A stretch of 64,000 nt of DNA from contig JAISWZ010000621.1 of the NCBI GenBank assembly GCA_031270945.1, forward strand, positions 1 to 64,000. Reading direction: 5' to 3'. Shown piece by piece: positions 33,865 to 42,377 of this stretch (position 1 is its first letter; each line of letters starts with the position of its first letter). The notes below the pieces were generated by a model. It searched no databases, was not told the DNA's origin, and saw only the letters and a program-made list of their open reading frames with translations. The DNA comes from Clostridiales bacterium. Its GTDB lineage: Bacteria; Bacillota; Clostridia; Lachnospirales; WQUN01. The position numbers were made by a program, and so were the translations under genes.

Positions 33865-34776
33865 ATGCTGCACGAACTGGATTTGTCAAACGGAGGCTCA
33901 GAGAGAGTCAAGTACAATGATCCTGATTTCCCCATATACACTTGGCACGGGAAGCTTTCCTACTTCAGGGACATGGCGGCCGTTAGCCATTGGCATGACG
34001 ATTTCGAGTTTATGCATATGCTGGCAGGGTGCATGTCGTATAACGTAAATGGGGAGATCTTCGAGGTTGAAGAAGGCGACGGCTTGTTTGTGGGTTCCAA
34101 GGCCATCCATCACGGGTTCAGCTTAAACGGCAGCGACTGCGACTTTATCTGCGTCCTGATTAACCCCTCATTGCTGCGCCTTAGCCCTTACATCGAGAAT
34201 AGTGTTGTCATCCCTCTGCTGAAAAGCAGCGCCTATCATGTCCTGCGCAAGGGCATCGAATGGGAGCGCTCAATCCTAGATGAGCTGATGAAGCTGCATA
34301 AACTGCGAATCGCAAACAACGCAAAAACCGCCCTATTGGAGCTAAGCTCAGTCTTTCGCATCTCGCACTCCCTTTTTGAGCACCTGCCTGATGAGTCTTC
34401 GGTGAATCCCGCAAGCAAGGCCAGGCTGGGGCTGCTTCACAAAATGGTTGGCTTTATCCAGCAAAACTTCGCGGATCACATCAAGCTCAGCGACATCGCT
34501 GGGGCAGCCAATGTATCTCAAAGCAGCTGCTGCTCCATCTTCAAGGAATATCTGCGCCAATCCCCTATTCGCTATCTGACCGAGTACCGCTTGGACAAAA
34601 GCGTCGCCATGCTCAGGGAGCAGGAGCTAAACATAACCGAGATCGCCAGCGCTTGCGGGTTTGGAAGCTCAAGCTACTATTCTGAGACTTTTAGAAAGCT
34701 GTATGGGCATACGCCCACTGAGCATAGAAAGGCGCTGTCTAGCGTTGGGCTTGGGCAGGAGCGTTCAAAGGGCTGA
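33865..34776 (+). CDS. AraC-family regulator with N-terminal cupin
   Basis: 303 aa. The N-terminal half is a cupin-like sensor domain (FRDMAAVSHWHDDFEFMHML, VEEGDGLFVGSKAIHHGFSL). The C-terminal ~100 residues are the AraC double helix-turn-helix (LSDIAGAANVSQSSCCSIFK, ITEIASACGFGSSSYYSETF, LYGHTPTEHRK). AAAAGGAG precedes the ATG; the frame opens at 33814. It is transcribed away from the solute-binding protein operon, whose start is 1.7 kb upstream, and is the likely regulator of that importer (inference from position). Confidence 0.88.
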   Translation: MLHELDLSNGGSERVKYNDPDFPIYTWHGKLSYFRDMAAVSHWHDDFEFMHMLAGCMSYNVNGEIFEVEEGDGLFVGSKAIHHGFSLNGSDCDFICVLINPSLLRLSPYIENSVVIPLLKSSAYHVLRKGIEWERSILDELMKLHKLRIANNAKTALLELSSVFRISHSLFEHLPDESSVNPASKARLGLLHKMVGFIQQNFADHIKLSDIAGAANVSQSSCCSIFKEYLRQSPIRYLTEYRLDKSVAMLREQELNITEIASACGFGSSSYYSETFRKLYGHTPTEHRKALSSVGLGQERSKG

Positions 34777-34810
34777 CATGTTTTTCTTAGATAAAGCGAT
34801 AAAGCCTCTA

Positions 34811-34942
34811 TGTGCATATCCCAAAATTCCGAAATGGCGCCGAAAAAATCCTGGCGACTGCTTAAACTAGTTTGCTCGGGCTTCTGCGAGCAAACATCCG
34901 GATTTTTTCGGCGCCTCGGATATAATTTTGGGATATGCTTTA
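34811..34942. repeat. CATATCCC element carrying an inner hairpin
   Basis: Type-A copy with the extra GTTTGCTCG / CGAGCAAAC hairpin at its tip, in reverse orientation to 24738-24873. Flanked by TAT on both sides (CTCTAT-GTGCAT and ATGCTT-TAT), so the target duplication is not always TTA. Confidence 0.88.
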
Positions 34943-35140
34943 TGTACGACACTCCTGACTTGCTCCCTATCCAAGTAAACTTTTTTACCTCCCGCGTACC
35001 GCTTTCGCCCCTCGCAAGCGCCCTTCGAAAATGCCAAAACCCGAAAGCAGGACTTGCGTTATAAAATCTCCTGCGTTATAATAAGGCGAGATCGCAATGC
35101 GCCACACTGGTGTGCCCTCGCGTCGGCCGGTCGAGATGTC

Positions 35141-35225
35141 GAGCGAAAAGAACTGCACTTTGGGCTTGACTCAGTGTTATCCAACGTGCGATAACAACAA
35201 ATTTTATCATTATATGTTTTCGCTC
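35141..35225. promoter_or_regulatory. Nested inverted repeats upstream of lacI
   Basis: Outer arms GAGCGAAAA (35141) and TTTTCGCTC (35217-35225). An inner pair TGTTATC / GATAACA lies at about 35175-35197. Just downstream two TTAGTAAAC-like half-sites (35230-35251) resemble the LacI operator seen at 36429. It may be the autoregulated lacI promoter region. Confidence 0.4.
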
Positions 35226-35308
35226 GTAATCTAGTAAACACTTAGTAAACCGCCGCATTGCGAATAGAGAAAGATAAAATCGGGTTAAGCCCTTGGGAGG
35301 CGAGAGAA

Positions 35309-36274
35309 GTGAAGGTTGGAATCAAAGATATCGCCAAGGCTGCGGGCGTTTCAAAGTCCACAGTCTCAAATGTGCTAAACGGAAAGTCCAACGTCAGCGC
35401 CGCAACCAAGGAGCGCATTTTCGAGCTCTGCCAAAGCTATAACTACTTCCCAAACGCTTCAGGCCGAAGCCTGAAGACGAGCCAGAGCAAAGCCATCCTT
35501 TTCAACTTCAGCGACTTTGACAGAAGCTTCTACTTAAAGATTGTGGAGGGCATAAACGACTACGCCGAGTCAAACGGGTACGACCTGATAGTCTGCACCT
35601 CCAAATCTTGCGAGAAATACATGAGAAACAGCATGACTGACGGTAGCATAATCCTTGATCTTAGAATGACAAATGACATCCTGGCTAGAGTCGCTTGCGA
35701 GGGCTACCCTATAGTGGTTCTGGATCGGGTTTTGGACAACCCTTACATCAAGAGCATCGTCGTGGACAACTACGAGCCCATGACGGCGCTTATGAGAATG
35801 CTTGTTGACAAGGGCTACAAGAGCTACGCGTTTCTTGGCGGCCCTGAATCCACCGAGGACAACCAGGAGAGGTACAAGGCCTTTGTAGACGTGCTGGCGG
35901 AGCGCCAGATCCCTTTTAGCAAACAAAACTACTTCTCTGGAGACTACAGGGAAAAGAGCGGCTACAAGGCGGCGAAAATCATTATGCTCTCATCCGAGAA
36001 GCCGGACGTCCTGGTATGCGCTAACGACAACATGGCGCTTGGCGCCATGCGGGTCTTCAGGGAAGCTGGGGTTCGCGTCCCTGAAGACATTGCCGTGACC
36101 GGCTTTGACGACTGCGAGCTGGCCCGCCCAATGGGGCTTACGACAGTGGCGATCCCAAATTTCGAGCGCGGCTATCTAGCCGCCAGGCACCTGATAGAAA
36201 ACATCGAAGGAACCACAAACGCTGAGGCCTTGAAGATTAAGGCTGAAGTGAAAATTCGGAAGACGGTTCGGTAA
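35309..36274 (+). CDS. LacI-family transcriptional repressor
   Basis: 321 aa. The N-terminal LacI helix-turn-helix is VKVGIKDIAKAAGVSKSTVS followed by the hinge helix region. A periplasmic-binding-protein-like effector domain follows (VVLDRVLDNPYIKSIVVDNY, DVLVCANDNMALGAMRVFRE, IAVTGFDDCELARPMGLTTV). The start is a GTG with GGGAGG eight bases before it; a TTG at 35258 is unlikely. It sits directly upstream of a sugar-uptake and phosphorylase operon and should repress it through GTAAAnCGGTTTAC-like sites. The effector is probably the transported disaccharide or a sugar phosphate (inference). Confidence 0.9.
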   Translation: MKVGIKDIAKAAGVSKSTVSNVLNGKSNVSAATKERIFELCQSYNYFPNASGRSLKTSQSKAILFNFSDFDRSFYLKIVEGINDYAESNGYDLIVCTSKSCEKYMRNSMTDGSIILDLRMTNDILARVACEGYPIVVLDRVLDNPYIKSIVVDNYEPMTALMRMLVDKGYKSYAFLGGPESTEDNQERYKAFVDVLAERQIPFSKQNYFSGDYREKSGYKAAKIIMLSSEKPDVLVCANDNMALGAMRVFREAGVRVPEDIAVTGFDDCELARPMGLTTVAIPNFERGYLAARHLIENIEGTTNAEALKIKAEVKIRKTVR

Positions 36275-36290
36275 ACCAAGGCCGGTTTAC
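36271..36290. promoter_or_regulatory. LacI-type operator-like inverted repeat
   Basis: GTAAACC and GGTTTAC separated by six bases, overlapping the lacI stop codon. Two further GTTTACTAAA half-sites follow (36284-36310). Confidence 0.5.
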
Positions 36291-36396
36291 TAAAATAGTT
36301 TACTAAAACTTGTGCAATTAGCAATAAACCGGGGGCGCTAGGCTAGGCTCAAGTTGTTGCCTTTGCACAAACTTTTGCAAATTTTCATTTTGGTTA

Positions 36397-36425
36397 TTGA
36401 CGTAATCCTCTCCATTTGATAAACT
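36397..36425 (+). promoter_or_regulatory. Promoter of the phosphorylase operon
   Basis: TTGACG at 36397-36402, a 17-base spacer and TAAACT at 36420-36425. Confidence 0.7.
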
Positions 36426-36428
36426 GTT

Positions 36429-36442
36429 TGTAAATCGGTTTA
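36429..36442. promoter_or_regulatory. LacI operator overlapping the transcription start
   Basis: GTAAATCGGTTTAC, a near-perfect 14-bp palindrome with the central CG usual for LacI-family sites. It lies three bases after the -10 box, where bound repressor would block transcription. Confidence 0.75.
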
Positions 36443-36612
36443 CTGAGTACGCAATCCAAAAACTTAAAGATGCGCCGGATTTGGATGCCCTGTTTACTAA
36501 GCCAAGTCCTAGCATTAATAAATTTTTGGTTGCGCACAGCGCACCCTGCTGCGTTGCCCTTAAGGGCTTTCACTGCGGCAAGCGCCAAACTGATTGCAGG
36601 CAACAAGTTTGT

Positions 36613-36674
36613 CATAAGGCGCGAAACGCGCCTATAAGGCGCAAAACGCGCCATAAGGCGCAAAAGGCGCCATA
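36613..36674 (+). repeat. Three tandem GGCGC-AAAA-GCGCC hairpins
   Basis: Three ~19-base units, each a small palindrome (GGCGCGAAACGCGCC, GGCGCAAAACGCGCC, GGCGCAAAAGGCGCC) joined by ATAA. The last ends directly at the AGGAGG ribosome binding site of the binding-protein gene, so RNA folding may influence translation or stability. Confidence 0.85.
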
Positions 36675-36687
36675 GGAGGGGACCAAG

Positions 36688-37917
36688 TTGATCAAGACAA
36701 GAAAGCTATTGTGCATCCTTTCAAGCATCACTCTCGCGCTTGCGTTGACGGCGTGCGGAGGATCGGCTCAAGCCGGCAAAGCGGCTGCGCCAAAGATCGT
36801 AATATTCCAATCCAAGGTTGAGATCATTGACCAGCTAGAAGCGGCCGCTAAGGCTTACACCCAGGAAACTGGAGTTGAGGTTGAGACCAGGGGCACCACT
36901 GGAGACGACTACTTCCAGCAGCTCAAGACCGGCCTTGCCAACAACCAGGGCCCTACGATCTACTCTGTTGGGCCTGGCGCTGAAGTTGAGCAATTGGCCA
37001 ATTACTTAGCCGATCTCTCTGATCTGCCTTTCATAAGCAAAATCGGAAAAGGCATGGCGGCAGAGGTTAACGGCAAGACAGTGGGCATTCCATATACAGT
37101 CGAAGGCTTTGGCCTGGTTTACAACAAGAGCCTCATAAACCCCGCTGACGTGAAGGACTATGACTCTTTCGTGAAGATGCTGCAAGACCAGAAGAGCGCT
37201 GGGCTAAACGGATTTGGATTGTCCCAGGAATCCTACTTCCTGATCGGGCACATATTGAACCACCCATTCGCAGTCATGCCTGACTATGTTGACTACATGG
37301 GCAAGCTCGCCAAGGGCGAGGTAAAAATGGCTGAAACAAAAGAGTTCCAGGAATTCGCCAAGTTCTACTCAGCTATCCGAGAGTACTCCTACAATCCATT
37401 GGAGGTCAACTACGACAAGGAATGCGGAGATTTCGCAACCGGCAAGACAGCGTCAATACATCAAGGCAACTGGGCTTACGGAATGTTCGCGGACTATGAC
37501 CTGAACTTCGAAATGGGCCTCATGCCATTCCCGATAGCCGGAAACGACAAGCTTGCAGTCAGCGTTCCAACAGTCTGGGGCGTAAACAGCCAAGCGCCTG
37601 AAGCTGACATCAAAGCCGCCAAGGACTTTCTAACATGGCTTTACACAAGCGAGACAGGCCAGAAGTACATTGTTGAAGAGTTCGGCTTCATTCCTGTGGT
37701 AGAGGGCACATCAAGCGAAAGCCTTGATCCGCTTTCAGCAGAAGTATCCCGCTACGTTATTGAAGGCAAGACGCTTCCCTGGGCAACCAACCTTTATCCG
37801 GCTGGCATAGTTGACATACATCTGGTGCCTGTGGCTGAAAAGTTCTTCTCAAGCGCCATGACAGAAGAGGAGCTTCTGGCTGCGCTTGACGAGGCTTGGG
37901 CCAACGCCGTGAAATAA
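36688..37917 (+). CDS. Sugar ABC transporter solute-binding lipoprotein
   Basis: 409 aa from a TTG start with AGGAGG eight bases upstream. Lipoprotein signal LLCILSSITLALALTAC (lipobox LTAC), then a family 1 binding-protein fold (KIVIFQSKVEIIDQLEAAAK, YTVEGFGLVYNKSL, KTASIHQGNWAYGMFADYD, FLTWLYTSETGQ). It is the extracellular receptor of the importer whose permeases follow. Given the phosphorylase and phosphoglucomutase genes in the same operon, its ligand is probably a glucose-containing disaccharide such as maltose, trehalose, kojibiose or nigerose. Confidence 0.9.
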   Translation: MIKTRKLLCILSSITLALALTACGGSAQAGKAAAPKIVIFQSKVEIIDQLEAAAKAYTQETGVEVETRGTTGDDYFQQLKTGLANNQGPTIYSVGPGAEVEQLANYLADLSDLPFISKIGKGMAAEVNGKTVGIPYTVEGFGLVYNKSLINPADVKDYDSFVKMLQDQKSAGLNGFGLSQESYFLIGHILNHPFAVMPDYVDYMGKLAKGEVKMAETKEFQEFAKFYSAIREYSYNPLEVNYDKECGDFATGKTASIHQGNWAYGMFADYDLNFEMGLMPFPIAGNDKLAVSVPTVWGVNSQAPEADIKAAKDFLTWLYTSETGQKYIVEEFGFIPVVEGTSSESLDPLSAEVSRYVIEGKTLPWATNLYPAGIVDIHLVPVAEKFFSSAMTEEELLAALDEAWANAVK

Positions 37918-37978
37918 GTTTGAAAAGGTTCTTCAGGAACAATAACGGTGGCCCCCTGCTCGCGCAGGGGGGCCTTTG

Positions 37979-38073
37979 GAGCATATCCCAAAATTAAATC
38001 CAGGCATGAAAAAGTCACGCTTGAAAGCAGTGCTGTGACCTTATGAAGCCTATCGTAATTTTGGGATAGCTCT
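37979..38073. repeat. CATATCCC element inside the ABC operon
   Basis: GGAGCATATCCCAAAATTAA to GTAATTTTGGGATAGCTC, type-B core. It sits between the binding-protein and first permease genes, the same position as the elements in the other ABC operon. Confidence 0.8.
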
Positions 38074-38102
38074 TGTGCTTGCAAAGCATGCGAGGTGCTT
38101 AT

Positions 38103-38978
38103 ATGAAGCGGTTAACAAGCCCCAGCTGGTACGCGCTATTCACGGCGCCGCTCCTGTCTGTTTTCGCCTTGGTCGTCCTTGTCCCATTCTTCATGGGCAT
38201 CGGATACTCATTTGTCACTTGGGACGGCCTTCCCTTGAATCCCATGGAATTCGCCGGGTTTGGCAACTATGCCGCCCTTTTTTCAGACGGGCGCTTCTTG
38301 GATTCAGCCAAGCACACAATGCTGTTCACAGCCTTGGCGATAGCCTTGATAAACGCCCTTGCGCTGGCTTTCGCATTGGTTGCCACAAGCAAGCTGAAAA
38401 CAAGGAACATCGCAAGAACCATGCTTTTCATGCCCTATCTTATAGGCGGACTAATCCTGGGCTACATATGGAAGTTCATTCTGGGCGACGCTTTCAAGGC
38501 TATAGGGGAAGCTACTGGCCTGACATCGATCTTCTTCAACTGGCTCCTGGATCCCACGTTTGCCTTGCTTGCCACTGTGGCAGTCACCACCTGGCAGATG
38601 GCGGGATACATCATGATCATCTACATCACCGGAATACAGTCCATCCCAGAAGAAGTGCTTGAAGCCGCCCAGGTGGACGGGGCGGGCTTTTGGCGGACGC
38701 TTTTCCAGATCAAGTTTCCGCTTATCATGCAGTCATTCACCATATGCCTTTTCCTCACTCTCTCGAACTGCTTCAAGATCTTTGACGTGAACCTTTCTCT
38801 CACGGCTGGCGGGCCATACCTGGCTACTGAGATGTTCGCCATGAATATTTACAACGAGATTTTCTCTTTGTCAAACTTCGGGTACGGCCAGGCTAAGGCG
38901 GTCTTTTTCTTTATAATCGTAGCCGGGTTCACTCTGGCGCAGGTCGCCGCAACAAAGAAGAGGGAGGTTGAAGCTTGA
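38103..38978 (+). CDS. Sugar ABC transporter permease, MalF type
   Basis: 291 aa with six helices. The N-terminal helix is LLSVFALVVLVPFFMGIGYS and the EAA loop is EEVLEAAQVDGAGFWRTLFQ. The end (FIIVAGFTLAQVAATKKRE) is basic and cytoplasmic. GAGGTG lies before the ATG at 38103; the frame opens 30 bases earlier without a ribosome binding site. It pairs with the MalG-type subunit to form the channel. No ATPase is encoded. Confidence 0.9.
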   Translation: MKRLTSPSWYALFTAPLLSVFALVVLVPFFMGIGYSFVTWDGLPLNPMEFAGFGNYAALFSDGRFLDSAKHTMLFTALAIALINALALAFALVATSKLKTRNIARTMLFMPYLIGGLILGYIWKFILGDAFKAIGEATGLTSIFFNWLLDPTFALLATVAVTTWQMAGYIMIIYITGIQSIPEEVLEAAQVDGAGFWRTLFQIKFPLIMQSFTICLFLTLSNCFKIFDVNLSLTAGGPYLATEMFAMNIYNEIFSLSNFGYGQAKAVFFFIIVAGFTLAQVAATKKREVEA

Positions 38979-39814
38979 TGAAAAAGGGATGGAAAATCGC
39001 TCTTAACTCTGCGCTCCTTGCGTTTTGCCTCCTCTACCTGTTTCCCATATACATCATAGTAGTCAACTCCTTCAAGAACCGGGCCGAGCTATATGAGAGC
39101 ATTCTGGCCCTGCCAAGCAAGTGGGGGTTTGAGTACTACCAGACCGCGCTTGAAAAGATGGATTTCTTGAACGCGCTGAAGAACTCTCTTGTTATAACCG
39201 TAGCTTCGATAGGGCTTATCGTCCTGTTTTCCTCAATGACGGCCTGGATGCTTGTCAGATCGGCAAACCGGCTCAGCAATGCCATTTTCATGGTTCTTGT
39301 CGCGACAATGCTAATACCCTTCCAAACGATAATGATGCCGCTCATGCAGGAAATGAGCTGGATCAAAAACAGCCTTGGCATTCCCATGGTCAACACCCAT
39401 GGCGGGCTGATCTTCATGTATGTTGGCTTTGGCGCCAGCATGGCCGTCTTTCTCTACCACGGCTTCGTGAAGACCGTGCCTAGATCTTTGGAGGAATCAG
39501 CCACCATAGACGGGTGCACCACTTTCGGAGTCTTCTGGCGCATAGTGTTTCCAATTCTCAAGCCTGTGACTGTCACAGTCATAATCCTTGATGTCATCTG
39601 GATCTGGAACGATTACCTTCTGCCCTCGCTTACCTTGGCAAGCAAGGCGAACAGAACAATTCCCCTGTCAACAGCCGCCTTCTTCGGGCAGTTCACGATA
39701 CAATGGAACCTGGCCATGGCTGGCCTCACTCTTACCATCATTCCTGTCATAGCGTTCTATCTGGCCGCGCAGAAGCACATCATCAAAGGCGTCGCGGCTG
39801 GCGCGGTGAAATAG
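38975..39814 (+). CDS. Sugar ABC transporter permease, MalG type
   Basis: 279 aa with six helices. The EAA loop is RSLEESATIDGCTTFGVFWR followed by IVFPILKP, and the C-terminus is QKHIIKGVAAGAVK, the usual MalG ending. The ATG overlaps the stop of the MalF-type gene (ATGA); a second ATG follows at once. GGGAGG lies at the end of the previous gene. Confidence 0.9.
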   Translation: MMKKGWKIALNSALLAFCLLYLFPIYIIVVNSFKNRAELYESILALPSKWGFEYYQTALEKMDFLNALKNSLVITVASIGLIVLFSSMTAWMLVRSANRLSNAIFMVLVATMLIPFQTIMMPLMQEMSWIKNSLGIPMVNTHGGLIFMYVGFGASMAVFLYHGFVKTVPRSLEESATIDGCTTFGVFWRIVFPILKPVTVTVIILDVIWIWNDYLLPSLTLASKANRTIPLSTAAFFGQFTIQWNLAMAGLTLTIIPVIAFYLAAQKHIIKGVAAGAVK

Positions 39815-39826
39815 GATGACCCCTAG

Positions 39827-39921
39827 GGCATATCCCAAAACTTAGTGCATATCCCTTTTCCGGCGCCTCGGAATAATTCTAGGCTGCCTTTTCCAAAAGC
39901 GCAGTTTTGGGATGCGCCCTA
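39827..39921. repeat. Rearranged CATATCCC element
   Basis: GGGCATATCCCAAAA, then a second left end CTTAGTGCATATCCC, the GGCGCCTCGG part and a right end GTTTTGGGATGCGCC. It looks like one copy inserted into or recombined with another, flanked by CTAG on both sides. Confidence 0.7.
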
Positions 39922-40005
39922 GCAAATAGCTTTAAATTGCTTTATGGCGCGGGAAATCCGCGCTTTCTAGAATTCGCGCTTGCGCATATTTGAATGGAGA
40001 ATCGC

Positions 40006-42288
40006 ATGAACCCGCTTGTATACGCGATGGATGGCTTTAACCCAGACAACAGGGCTCTTATGACCCAAGAGACCATCTTCCACAACGCCAACGGCCTCAT
40101 AGGGATCCGCTCCTGCTTTGAAGAGGGATACCCGGAGGGGATGGCATCAATACGCGGAACATACATCAATGGAGTTTATGGCATATCGGAGATGAAACAA
40201 GCCGAAAAGCTCTATGGATTCGCCGAGGAAAAAGAAACAATAGTTAATGTCGCAGACGTGCAATCAATAGAAGTCTGGTTTGGAGGCGAGCGCTTTACGC
40301 TTTTCGAGGGAAGCGTCCTGAATTTATCCAGGGTTCTGGATATGGAGGCTGGCATCACTGCGCGAAAAGCGCACTGGAGATCTCCCGAGGGGAAAGAGGT
40401 AAAAGTAGCCGTTACGCGAATGGCTTCATTTGAAAGACCCGAGGTTTTTCTGTTAGAATACGCTTTGGAGGCTGTGAACTTCTCAGGGCCTATCCGCATC
40501 GTATCCAAGCATATAGGAGACGTTGTCAACTACTCAAACCCCGATGACCCGCGCGTTGCCTCTGAGAGCGTCAAGCACTTGAGTCCAGGGGTGCCTGAGC
40601 TTCTTGGCGGGGCCTCATATATAAAGACCTTGATCCCCAGATCTGGCATAAGCTTTTGCTCTGGGGTGAAAAACGTCTTTTCCAAGCCTGGGGATGAAAC
40701 GATAGAAGTGAGCGGGACTAGCGCGGTTCACACTTTCTCGTGCGAGCTGTCTGAAGGCGAAACCGTAGTTCTGCGAAAGTACTGCGTTTTCACTGATGAC
40801 CGCAGGCATGAGGACATAGAGAAGAGCGCCATAGCCATTCTTTCTGAAGCCGTTGACGCTGGCGCGGAGGCTTTGCTTCTTGAGCAGCGTACGTATCTCG
40901 ACAGCTTCTGGGACAGATCCATGCTTAAGATCGAAGGGGACGACAGCCTCTCCAGCTCCATATGCTTCAACCTGTACCAGCTCATGGCTTCCGCAGGGCG
41001 GGATCAGATTTCAAGCATCGCCGCGAAGGGTCTCAGCGGAGAAGGGTATGAAGGGCATTACTTCTGGGATGCCGAGATGTACATTCAGCCATTTTTCATT
41101 CTGACAAACCCGGAGATCGCAAAAAGCCTGATCTCCTACCGCTACAGCTGCCTTGGCAAGGCCAGGAAGAACGCCAGGATCATGGGGCACAAGTCAGGGG
41201 CTCTTTACCCTTGGCGCACCATAACAGGAAGCGAATGCTCTGGCTACTATCCTTCAGGCTCGGCTCAATACCATATAAACGGGGACATAGCTTACGCCGT
41301 CACTTCATATTACTTAGCAACCAAGGATCTGGAAACGCTGGCAAACATGGGCGCTGAGATCCTCTATGAGACAGCCAGGCTCTGGCTGGACGCGGGGACT
41401 TGGAACGGATCCCGCTTCGAGCTTCATGACATGACAGGCCCAGACGAGTACACCTGCATAGTCAACAACAATTACTACACTAACCTTGCAGCTAAGCACA
41501 ACCTGCTTTGGGCGGAAAAGGCGCATAAGATCCTGAAAGAGGCGGGCATGGGCTTCGCAGCCGAAAAGATCGGGCTTAGCGATTCCGAAGCTCAGGATTT
41601 CAAGACTGCGGGCTTGGCCATGTATCTTCCTTACGACGAAAAGCTTGGCATCAACCCGCAGGACGACTCTTTTCTAACGAAAAAGGTCTGGGACTTCGAA
41701 GGCACACCCAAAGATCATTACCCGCTTCTTCTCCATTACCACCCGCTCCATCTTTACAGGCACCAGGTCAGCAAGCAGGCGGATACGGTTTTGGCGCACT
41801 TCATATTTCAAGACGCCCAGAGCCTGGATGTCATAAGGCGCTCATTCGATTACTACGAAAAGATAACTACGCATGACTCCTCCCTCTCCTCCTGCATCTT
41901 CAGCATAGTGGCATCCACTCTGGGTCTAAGGGACAAAGCCTTCAAGTACTTTGGCAAGTCGGCCTATTACGACCTGTTTGACACCGCTGGAAACACCCAA
42001 GACGGCATTCACACGGCCAACATGGGCGGGGTTTACATGGCGGCTGTCTACGGCTTCGCGGGCTTCAGGCTGAAGGAAGACGGAGTGCATTTCGCCCCGT
42101 ACCTGCCAGAAGGCTGGACTAGGTACAGCTTCAAGATCCAGCATGAGGGGTGCAGGATATCAGTTGTTGTTGAGAAGGATGCAAGCGTCTTTACAGCCCT
42201 GGGAAAAAGCAAAAATATAAAAGTGAACGGCGCCGAATACGCTCTTGAAGCCGGCAAGCCCGTTTCAATACCAAACCTGAGCAACTGA
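40006..42288 (+). CDS. Glycoside hydrolase family 65 disaccharide phosphorylase
   Basis: 760 aa, the usual GH65 length. An N-terminal beta-sandwich (~1-260) precedes the (alpha/alpha)6 barrel with YEGHYFWDAEMYIQPFF, GHKSGALYPWRTITGSEC and the catalytic acid Glu481 in HDMTGPDEYT. A small C-terminal beta domain follows. With phosphate it should split an alpha-linked glucose disaccharide, releasing beta-glucose 1-phosphate. The beta-phosphoglucomutase encoded next supports this. The substrate (maltose, trehalose, kojibiose, nigerose) cannot be told from sequence alone. GGAG lies six bases before the ATG at 40006; an ATG four codons earlier lacks one. Confidence 0.88.
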   Translation: MNPLVYAMDGFNPDNRALMTQETIFHNANGLIGIRSCFEEGYPEGMASIRGTYINGVYGISEMKQAEKLYGFAEEKETIVNVADVQSIEVWFGGERFTLFEGSVLNLSRVLDMEAGITARKAHWRSPEGKEVKVAVTRMASFERPEVFLLEYALEAVNFSGPIRIVSKHIGDVVNYSNPDDPRVASESVKHLSPGVPELLGGASYIKTLIPRSGISFCSGVKNVFSKPGDETIEVSGTSAVHTFSCELSEGETVVLRKYCVFTDDRRHEDIEKSAIAILSEAVDAGAEALLLEQRTYLDSFWDRSMLKIEGDDSLSSSICFNLYQLMASAGRDQISSIAAKGLSGEGYEGHYFWDAEMYIQPFFILTNPEIAKSLISYRYSCLGKARKNARIMGHKSGALYPWRTITGSECSGYYPSGSAQYHINGDIAYAVTSYYLATKDLETLANMGAEILYETARLWLDAGTWNGSRFELHDMTGPDEYTCIVNNNYYTNLAAKHNLLWAEKAHKILKEAGMGFAAEKIGLSDSEAQDFKTAGLAMYLPYDEKLGINPQDDSFLTKKVWDFEGTPKDHYPLLLHYHPLHLYRHQVSKQADTVLAHFIFQDAQSLDVIRRSFDYYEKITTHDSSLSSCIFSIVASTLGLRDKAFKYFGKSAYYDLFDTAGNTQDGIHTANMGGVYMAAVYGFAGFRLKEDGVHFAPYLPEGWTRYSFKIQHEGCRISVVVEKDASVFTALGKSKNIKVNGAEYALEAGKPVSIPNLSN

Positions 42289-42377
42289 TGACGAACGGCA
42301 GAGCAGGCCAAAATAAGATCAAGCATCAAGCTGAACACAAGACGCAATCTTCGATCACTGAAACCCGGAGGTTTGAC

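Noticed and set aside
28781-39814. An ATPase subunit for the two sugar importers
   Set aside because: No Walker-type ATPase gene exists in either operon. The only such motifs in the window are in the ABC-F protein, which is not a transporter subunit.
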